A stretch of DNA of 64,000 nucleotides from Lithobates sylvaticus (lineage: Eukaryota; Chordata; Amphibia; Anura; Ranidae), in contig CM053034.1 in the NCBI GenBank assembly GCA_028564925.1, forward strand, positions 152,809,356-152,873,355, in the 5' to 3' direction. Numbering within the stretch: the stretch's first letter is position 1; each line of letters opens with the position of its first letter. Below are positions 58,054 through 64,000 of this stretch, one piece after another. A program made the translations under genes and the position numbers. The notes beneath the pieces are model-generated. The model did not search any database. It was not told the DNA's origin and was given only the letters and a program-made list of their open reading frames with translations.

Positions 58054-58440
58054 TAATTACAAATCTTGATCTAATAGTTCACAGCAGGGCCCATTCCTGC
58101 GCCCACCAAGAGTAACTATGAGGGCCTGCAGTCTTGTGGCAACACCGTCCACCACCACCGCCAAAGGCCCAATTTTTCTGCCCTGTTCATCAGGTGCTTG
58201 CAATTACAAATCTTGATCTAATAACTCACAGCAGGGCCCATTCCTGCGCCCACCAAGAGTAACTATGAGGGCCTACAGTCTTGTGGCAACACCGTCCACC
58301 ACCACCGCCAAAGGCCCAATTTTTCTGCCCTGTTCAACAGGTGCATGCAATTACAAATCTTGATCTATTAACTCACAGCAGGGCCCATTCCTGTGCCCAC
58401 CAGTCTTGTGGCTACACCAACATCTAATAGGGCAAATTTC
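58054..58440 (+). repeat. Tandem array, 147-bp unit, about 2.5 copies
   Basis: Marks AAATCTTGATCTAATA at 58061, 58208 and 58355, each with CACAGCAGGGCCCATTCCTG and CCACCACCACCGCCAAAGGC. It is distinct in sequence from the preceding array, but AATTTTTCTGCCCTGTT recalls its AATTTTTCAGCCCCTGTT, so both may descend from one unit. Confidence 0.9.
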
Positions 58441-58455
58441 TGCAGAGTATATACG

Positions 58456-58835
58456 CCAGGCCCCTACTTTCAAACATCCAACTTACAAACGACTCCTACT
58501 TGAAAATGGAAAGAGAAAACAGGAAGTGAGAGGAAATCTACCCCTAGGAAGGGAAATTCTATCCTGTTAGATTTAATTTGGGAAAAAGGTATCTCCTCTC
58601 TACTGATACTTTATCACCAATCCTTGTTTCAATTAAAACCCCACTTTTTCCAAAAACATTTGTCATTGGGACGGAAAGTGAGGTGACATGTTCTGAACAG
58701 ATGTGCAAAGACAGCAAATGTTACAGGGGTGATAACCCCTCCCTATGTTCTCCAAAAAGCTTAAAAATAGATTTTTTTGGGATGGAGCTACACTTCATAA
58801 TGTACCTGTTCAGATTCTACTTAAGATCAAACCTA
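58456..58835. mobile_element. Family A element inside the hAT (partner of 35778-36175)
   Basis: AACGACTCCTACTTGAAAAT, CCCCTAGGAAGGGAAATTCT, GGTATCTCC and GGTGATAACCC occur in the same order as at 35778. Confidence 0.65.
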
Positions 58836-58839
58836 AAGC

Positions 58840-59261
58840 CGCAAGTGGTTTTAAATGGCTTCTTTTTTTCCTTTACAAATGTCATTTTGTGCAAGGACAG
58901 TTCTAAACACGGGAAACACATGCCACTTCACAGGCATACTTTGGACACCCCCCAGGTACCATATTTAAAGGAAAATGTCACTTTTTTTTTTTCACTTTAT
59001 GCATCATTAAAATGACTGCTCCCGAAAAAACGTTAGTTTTTAAAAGTTCTTTTTGCATTGATATATGTCCCCTGGGGCAGGACCCGGGTCCCCAAACCTG
59101 TTTTATGACATTAACATGCATATTGGCCGTTGTAATTAGCACTTTTGATTTCGAACGTTCGCGTCCATTATAACGTATAGGGTTCGAAAATTCGCGCGAA
59201 CTTTCGGTCCGTTCGAAGGTTCTGGTTCGAACCGAACCCGGGGGTGTTCGGCTCATCCCTA
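58840..59261. repeat. Right-end region of the hAT, shared with 41093-42345
   Basis: Read on the minus strand from 59261 it matches the start of the element at 41093. CGAACGTTCGCG and TTCGAACCGAACCC palindrome-rich subterminal motifs precede CTCATCCCTA. Confidence 0.8.
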
Positions 59262-59362
59262 GTGAAGACTACTTGAAGACAAGTTGCTGAAGGGGATTTA
59301 AGTGACTTTGGACATGAAATAGTTGTTGGTGCCAGACAGGCTGATCTGAGTATTTAAAAAAA

Positions 59363-60142
59363 ATGCTGATCTACTGGGATTTTCACACACAACCATCTCT
59401 AGGGTTTACAGAGAATGGTCGGAATAAGAGAAAATATCCAGTCAGCGGCAATAAGTGTGGACAAAAAAATGCCTTGTCAGAGGAGACAGGGCAGACAGTA
59501 ACTCAAATAACCACTCGTTACAACCAAGGTATGCAGAATAACATCTCTGAAAACACAACACATCGAACCTTGAAGCAGATGGGCTACAGCAACAGAAGAT
59601 TACATCGGGTGTCACTCCTGTCAGCTAAGAACACAAAACTGAGGCTACAATTCACACAGGCCAAAATTGGACAATAGAAGACTGGAAAAACGTTGCCTGG
59701 TCTGATGAGTCTCAATTATAGCTGCGACATTCATATGGTAGTGTCAGAATTTGGTGTAAACAACATGAAAGCATGGATCCATCCTGCCTTGTATCAACGG
59801 TTCAGGCTGGTGGTGTAATGGTATTGGGGATATTTTCTTGACACACTTTGGGCCCCTTAGTACCAATTGAGCATCATTTAAATGCCACAGCTTATCTGAG
59901 TATTGTTGCTGACCATTTTCATCTCTTTATGACTACAGTGTATCCATCTTCTGATGGCTCCTTCCAGCAGGATAATGCCCCATGTCACAAAGCTCAAATT
60001 ATCTCAAACTGGTTTCTTGAACAATGAGGTCACTGTACTCCAGTGGCCTCCGCAGTCACCAGATCTCAATCCAATAGGGCACCTTCATGACATGGTGCAA
60101 CAGGAGATTTGCATCATGGATGTGCAGCTGACAAATTTCTAG
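59363..60142 (+). pseudogene. Tc1 transposase pseudogene
   Basis: Two longer open pieces remain: 59363-59677, containing NNISENTTHRTLKQMGYSNR and RLHRVSLLSAKNTKLRL (end of the DNA-binding region), and 59954-60142, with [20 protein letters not shown]. The usual NPIE has Gly for the catalytic Glu here. Several frame changes lie between. Not functional. Confidence 0.85.
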
Positions 60143-60162
60143 CAACTATGTGATGCCGTTAA

Positions 60163-60716
60163 ATATACATAGTATAGCAAGCTAGAAAGTCCATATGTGA
60201 TGAATCCCAACACCAAAATGTGATGTTCAAAAAATAAACTCCTGGAGTAGAGGATCTGCCATTTCAGGTCCTGATCCTACTTCCCATTCAGGCTTTGCCC
60301 TTAGAAGAGACGCGGACTACACGCCATCCTTCATGGACTAGCCGACTTGCACACGCTGATTACACCTAGTGCCTGGTCTGGCACTGTAACATGTGAGTGT
60401 AATTCACTTTTCATTTGTTGTTATCTTCTACCTTATTAAAATTACTACACTATGAGACTTTCCTCTATGTCTCTTGTGGAGTCATTTTTCCCATACTAGT
60501 TTCATCTCGAGTGGCCTGTGGACTGAAACTGTGCTGTCAGTGGAATCAATTGGTATTCCAGAAACTCTGTTTGACCTTAAGGGGTCATCATTTTCTGGTG
60601 AGTGGACACCCTTCTATTGAGCACTCGTGGTGAAGATCTAGAAGTTTATTTTTTGAGCATCACATTTTGGTGTTGGTATTCATCATGGACTTTCTAGCTT
60701 GCTATACTATGTATAT
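60163..60716. mobile_element. TTAA-bounded element with long inverted ends
   Basis: ATATACATAGTATAGCAAGC at the left with the exact complement at the right, extending through TAGAAAGTCCAT, and further mirrored CACCAAAATGTGATG. TTAA at 60159-60162 and 60717-60720. No coding capacity. It truncates the neighbouring Tc1. Confidence 0.82.
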
Positions 60717-60795
60717 TTAAATTTGCAATTCATGTTATATGTTTTACTGAAAATCCCAACCGCCTCAACCTTTAATATATTGTTTGCATCACTAA

Positions 60796-61263
60796 CTATA
60801 GTATATGGCAAAAAATATATGAACAGTCTTCCAAATTCTTTGGTTCAGGTGTTTTCAGTACTATTATTACTACTTTATACAAATGTCTGCATCTAACCTT
60901 GTAGCAACATTGTGGGGAAAGGCCCTTTTCTGTTCCAAGGCAAATAAGCCCCTGGGCACAAATATAAATAAATAATTGTTTTGATGACTTTAGTCTGTAG
61001 GTACTCAAATGGCCTTCATAGAGCCCTGACCTTAACCCTGCTGAAAACCTTCGTAATGAATTGGAAAGCTGGTTGCCAGCCATCGCAAAAGCTCTTTTGA
61101 CTGAATGGGCACACATTCCCAGACACTCTCCATATTTTGTGAAAATACTTCCCAGCGGAATGGAGGATACTCAATATTAATGGCCATGGTTTTGGAATTG
61201 AATGTCCAACAAGCTCATATGTGTGATGGTCAGATGTTCACAAGCTTTTGGCTGTATAGTGTA
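60796..61263 (+). mobile_element. Internally deleted Tc1-like element
   Basis: The left end TATAGTATATGGCAAAAAAT and right end CAAGCTTTTGGCTGTATAGT correspond to the Tc1-type ends TATGGCCAAAAG. 61025-61160 keeps the last part of the transposase (CCTGACCTTAACCCTGCTGA, then GAATTGGAAAGCTGG). Most of the gene is deleted. Confidence 0.8.
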
Positions 61264-61948
61264 GTTCTATTACATGAGAGATAGGACCCCTGAATACAGA
61301 ATCATAACTGTCCACTAAGCTGGCAACAGGGACCATGTAAAAAAGTTCATTACATACATTGCAAGGATTTTAGCATATTTCATTGCACAGTCCTACCTAC
61401 AGCCATTTGTACTAAAACTCACAAACAAATTCAACTCACTTCCAGCAACTAATTCTTAAAGCAGACCTTGCAATAAAATTAAAGGCCCAACTATTTCCTA
61501 GCACTCACCCACCATGCAAAATTCATATGTTGAACCTAAAAATATACATGCAGAGAAAAAAGTAAAAGCTACCCACCTTAGACTATGGCTATAGTCCCCC
61601 TTGCCCAAGTGCCAATTACGGTAAGTCACATACAGTACGGTATTCTCATTGTGGAAATTCATTACTGCAACCCAGATGTTTTTTTTGTTTTATTTTTTTT
61701 TCATGGTGAGTTTGGGGCTTAGAAAATAATGGGACATTTTATGCAAGATCAGCTTTAATTCATACGTGCTCAGGGGTATAATCTTTCTACTACAGTCATA
61801 TGATCAGTTCCAGTGTTACATTAAGAAAAGGGTTGGGAACAGAAAATTACATTTCTACATGAGCTCTGTACACCAACAGTGTACAGTATGCCCCTAATGT
61901 AAGGAACCAATGTTTGAATTGGCCAGTTCAGCTTATCATATCTTACAG
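61264..61948. other. Intron 6 end
   Basis: Unique-looking. The acceptor before exon 7 is ATATCTTACAG. Confidence 0.65.
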
Positions 61949-62094
61949 GAAGGAGGTCTACTCTACTCTCAAGAGTCTATATCCAACACATGCTTGTAAG
62001 GAGCACCTAGATGCCTTCCATCTTCTGGAGACCCACTGTGGGTACAGTGAGGACAACATACCACAACTGCAGGATGTCTCCTGCTTTCTAAGAG
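61949..62094 (+). CDS. th: Tyrosine hydroxylase exon 7
   Basis: 146 nt from acceptor TCTTACAG to donor AGAG|GTACAA; phase 2 in, phase 1 out. With TG of exon 6 it encodes [20 protein letters not shown], then [20 protein letters not shown] and LQDVSCFLR. Human TH reads [20 protein letters not shown] and EDNIPQLEDVSRFLK here. The helices lead to the active site; the pterin-binding loop follows in the next exon, which is outside the window. The donor GTACAA is weaker than the other five. Continuation past it gives no TH-like sequence, confirming the splice. Confidence 0.97.
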
Positions 62095-62148
62095 GTACAA
62101 ATTGTGAGAAACTAAAAAAGTTGGGCATGTGGAATCATGATTACAGAT

Positions 62149-62393
62149 AATAATTTTTATATTTCTATAGGTTGTGCACTTCTACTATAGATAAGCAGCA
62201 GTACCATAACCAAGATAACCAAGATATTTTAAGTGTATTTGAACCCTGCTTAAAATATTAGTATTTTTAATTTGCAGTGCAGTGGTGATTTATGGATTAC
62301 TATTTAACACAAAACAGTTAAACAAGAAAACGTGGCCACTGTTAAGAAATTTTCTTACGTTCTTTTGTTTGCATGGGTCTTTGACAGACACTG
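62149..62393. repeat. Local direct duplication, copy 1
   Basis: GCAGCAGTACCATAACCAA, TTTTAAGTGTATTTGAACCC, TTTAATTTGCAGTGCAGTGG and ACCACTGTTAAGAAA-type blocks recur at 63104-63337 in the same order and spacing, with point differences and small indels. Confidence 0.9.
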
Positions 62394-62819
62394 CTACATT
62401 ATCACTATAATTCATCTCAAAACAACATAATTGAGATGTACAGTCACAATGTATAAGGCTATTCCAAAAATAGAAGGAAAAAAGGTTAATCGTAAAAAGG
62501 ATGTTAATTCCACAGGACTTAAATTAAATAAATTTGAATCTCAGTAGGTTTTCCACAGCGGGTATATGGTCCACAAATATAAAATAAATTGCGAAAAATA
62601 TGTAATATTCTTTGAAATTGAAAATAATAAAAATAAATTATGCAGATGCAGAGCTATATTAAAATACACAAATAAAGATTAAATGTAAACATTAAATATT
62701 AGAAACCCCACATAACCATGTATAAAAAATATATAATTGAAAAAATATATAATTAAAAAACCTCTAAGAGAAGACCCATAAGAGAAATATATTGACAATT
62801 GAAGGGTCATTAATCACCA
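62394..62819. other. Intron 7, between duplications
   Basis: AT-rich. Possibly the 3' untranslated part of the minus-strand Penelope fragment; not resolved. Confidence 0.45.
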
Positions 62820-63112
62820 ATTTTTTCATGCCCTATTGATAAAAGCATTAATGTCCCATTCCACAATTATGCCGAGCAGGGAGTGGGACTGTAGCTTGTA
62901 GATCCAGAATGTTTCAAGTCACGATACACCCCTAGTACTAGCTCCTCCACTCCAAGGAGGTATATACAGGTCAATAATTAAAAATTGTGTACCACTTGGA
63001 TCTTGTTTAGGTACACTATGATTGGTTGCTCCCTTTCTAATTTTGGCTATATGCTCATTGACCCTTACTGAGAATGGGTGGATATTTCTGCCTACATATT
63101 GTTTAGGTAATA
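62820..63112 (-). mobile_element. Penelope-like fragment, GIY-YIG domain
   Basis: On the minus strand a decayed frame reads KQYVGRNIHPFSVRVNEHIA, KIRKGATNHSV, then ETFWIYKLQSHS and EWDINAF. This follows the QYIGRT..R...EH...I and FWI..L...GLN..WDI pattern of the C-terminal endonuclease of Penelope-like elements, as at 21207. 5' truncated. Confidence 0.7.
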
Positions 63113-63337
63113 ATTTTTATATGTAGATCATCAGCAGCAGTACCATAACCAATATATTTTAAGTGTACTTGAACCCTGTTTAAAATATTATTATTTTTAA
63201 TTTGCAGTGCAGTGGTGATTCATGGATTACTATTTAACAGAAAAGAGTTAAACAAGAAAACATGACCACTGTTAAGAAATGTTCTTATGTTAGTAGACTG
63301 CTTTTGTGTGCATGGGTCTTTAACAGACACTTGCATT
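63104..63337. repeat. Local direct duplication, copy 2
   Basis: See copy 1. It abuts the coding end of the Penelope fragment. Confidence 0.9.
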
Positions 63338-64000
63338 TTATGACAAAAATCAGAACCCATACTTGCAGAGTGCTTCAATGCTGCTGATTTGCTGAATGCA
63401 AATATATATTCCTGGGGGTTGTGCTTAGCCACTATGTTGCAAGGACTGCTGCACCAATAAATTCCTTGAATACTAGTATCTGGTATTATTTAAAGTATTG
63501 CTTGCGCTATTTTCAACCATGTACAAAAAATGATGACAAATTATAGCATTGCTAGGTCACCAGAAATAAACCATGATACAGCCAATAATTAGGTATATGA
63601 TTTTAACACTACATATACACCATTTTGATCTTATTAAAATACAATCAAGTGTACAATGCAAACATTTCTTAACAAACGTAATGAATTAATATAAAGTGAC
63701 TAGTGCATTAAATCCAGTGTAAATAAATCCAATGATATGGCAAAAAAGTTCATGAATAAAAATGATCGTGCCCACTAAAAGTGTCCAACCATCTGCTTTA
63801 CACAGAAGTGTCTTTGTGCCATATTATTTTAAAGTGCTCGTGCATCACCACCGTCTAGTAAATATAATAGATGGCCGCTTACCAGATTCATGGATCCCCA
63901 AGGGATCTAATGCACATATGAGATGTCCTGGTGGAAAAGGACTCTGTTCCTTATGAACCACTCAGTGGGACTTGGGGTTAATACAGACTCCCGGTTCATA
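63338..64000. other. Intron 7 sequence, nothing recognised
   Basis: No TH exon 8 sequence, repeat end or other gene seen up to the window edge. Confidence 0.6.

Larger units (their letters stand above)
48895..59261 (+). mobile_element. 10.4 kb hAT (Ac-type) transposon with satellite and BED-finger transposase
   Basis: The left end TAAGGATGGGC and right end GCTCATCCCTA are 11-bp inverted repeats with 9 matches. GTGAAGAC stands at both 48887-48894 and 59262-59269, an exact 8-bp duplication. It sits inside a Tc1. Contents in order: a GC-rich left end with CGATGCGAACC/GGTTCGCATCG-type inverted repeats and a TATA box (49202), three satellite zones (49361-54080), the transposase gene (54093-57320), two ~147 bp arrays (57431-58440), a family A insertion (58456-58835) and the right end. 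It looks nearly whole. Size and satellite content are far above the 2.5-5 kb usual for hAT elements. Confidence 0.92.
48848..60158 (+). mobile_element. Tc1-like element split by the 10.4 kb hAT
   Basis: The left end CACTCAACGGCCACTTTATT after TA (48846-48847) is a known Tc1-type terminus. Forty bases on it is cut by the hAT and resumes at 59262. Transposase remnants run 59363-60142 on plus: GTTCTGATGAG-like DDE region, the LYQLSIICH region, and [20 protein letters not shown] near 60020. The right terminus is missing; sequence changes at 60159, where another TTAA-bounded element starts. Confidence 0.8.
5108..62094 (+). other. th: Tyrosine hydroxylase gene body, internal exons only (partial gene)
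   Basis: Six exons read in one frame across five introns of 27861, 1832, 397, 7053 and 19108 bp. Junction phases agree at each step (0, 1, 0, 2, 2, then 1 at the last donor), which chance matches would not do. The product is tyrosine 3-monooxygenase, the iron- and tetrahydrobiopterin-dependent first step of catecholamine synthesis in neurons and chromaffin cells. Exon order and boundaries match what I recall of vertebrate TH. The first coding exon is upstream of the window. Everything after the FLR of exon 7, including the two His and one Glu iron ligands, is downstream. TH rather than tryptophan or phenylalanine hydroxylase is shown by the [14 protein letters not shown] segment and the Ser31-Pro site. 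The th1/th2 paralogue choice is less certain; th1 is favoured. Confidence 0.93.

Noticed and set aside
62095-64000. TH exon 8, or a duplicated exon around TTTGCAG in the 62149/63104 repeats
   Set aside because: The acceptor-like TTTAATTTGCAG is followed by no TH-like or long open sequence; the similarity is only between the two repeats.

Overview
The window is vertebrate nuclear DNA, almost certainly from a frog and probably a ranid. The reasons are the repeat landscape (large TTAA-flanked elements with TTAACCACTT-type ends, Harbinger MITEs with CGTACACACG ends, hAT, Tc1 and Penelope pieces) and a spliced vertebrate gene with long introns. The repeat-to-ranid assignment is from memory of such sequences, not from a search.

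The only host gene I can support is tyrosine hydroxylase (th, plus strand). Six consecutive internal coding exons lie at 5108-5311, 33173-33350, 35183-35271, 35669-35736, 42790-42840 and 61949-62094. All have AG/GT borders and matching phases, giving 736 nt of continuous reading frame. They encode the Ser31/Ser40 regulatory segment, the ACT-type regulatory domain and the first third of the catalytic domain. Exon 1 lies upstream of the window. The iron-ligand and pterin-site exons and the tetramerisation tail lie downstream. Introns are 27.9, 1.8, 0.4, 7.1 and 19.1 kb.

Nearly everything else is intronic repeat. 1-3802: three TTAA-flanked elements lie edge to edge, each with an internal minisatellite. 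4103-4917: a hAT element with target duplication. 5312-33172 (intron 2): a Harbinger-like MITE close to exon 2, five large TTAA-family elements, a hAT with two minisatellites (10509-12109), a LINE 3' end, a MADF-type mini-gene remnant, a Tc1 split by a Penelope-like fragment that is itself split by a second Tc1 (20457-25421), T2-like MITEs and a solo LTR (27411-29508). 35737-42789 (intron 5): a Harbinger derivative, a foldback element holding a minisatellite-bearing hAT (39270-40886), and a hAT containing a TA-inserting element. 42841-61948 (intron 6): a second solo LTR, a hAT within a hAT (44702-46468), another minisatellite hAT (46526-48565), and a 10.4 kb hAT (48895-59261) sitting inside a Tc1.

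That 10.4 kb hAT is the most striking object. It has an exact 8-bp target duplication, a TATA box near its left end, about 4.7 kb of 64-65 bp satellite in three zones, a BED-finger transposase gene (54093-57320) interrupted by only two small frame changes, and two further ~147 bp tandem arrays. Most satellite monomers carry a sequence resembling a 3' splice acceptor, and the array ends right before the transposase start codon. A wider pattern is that at least five hAT elements here carry unrelated internal tandem arrays. No RNA genes, CRISPR arrays or other host genes were found.
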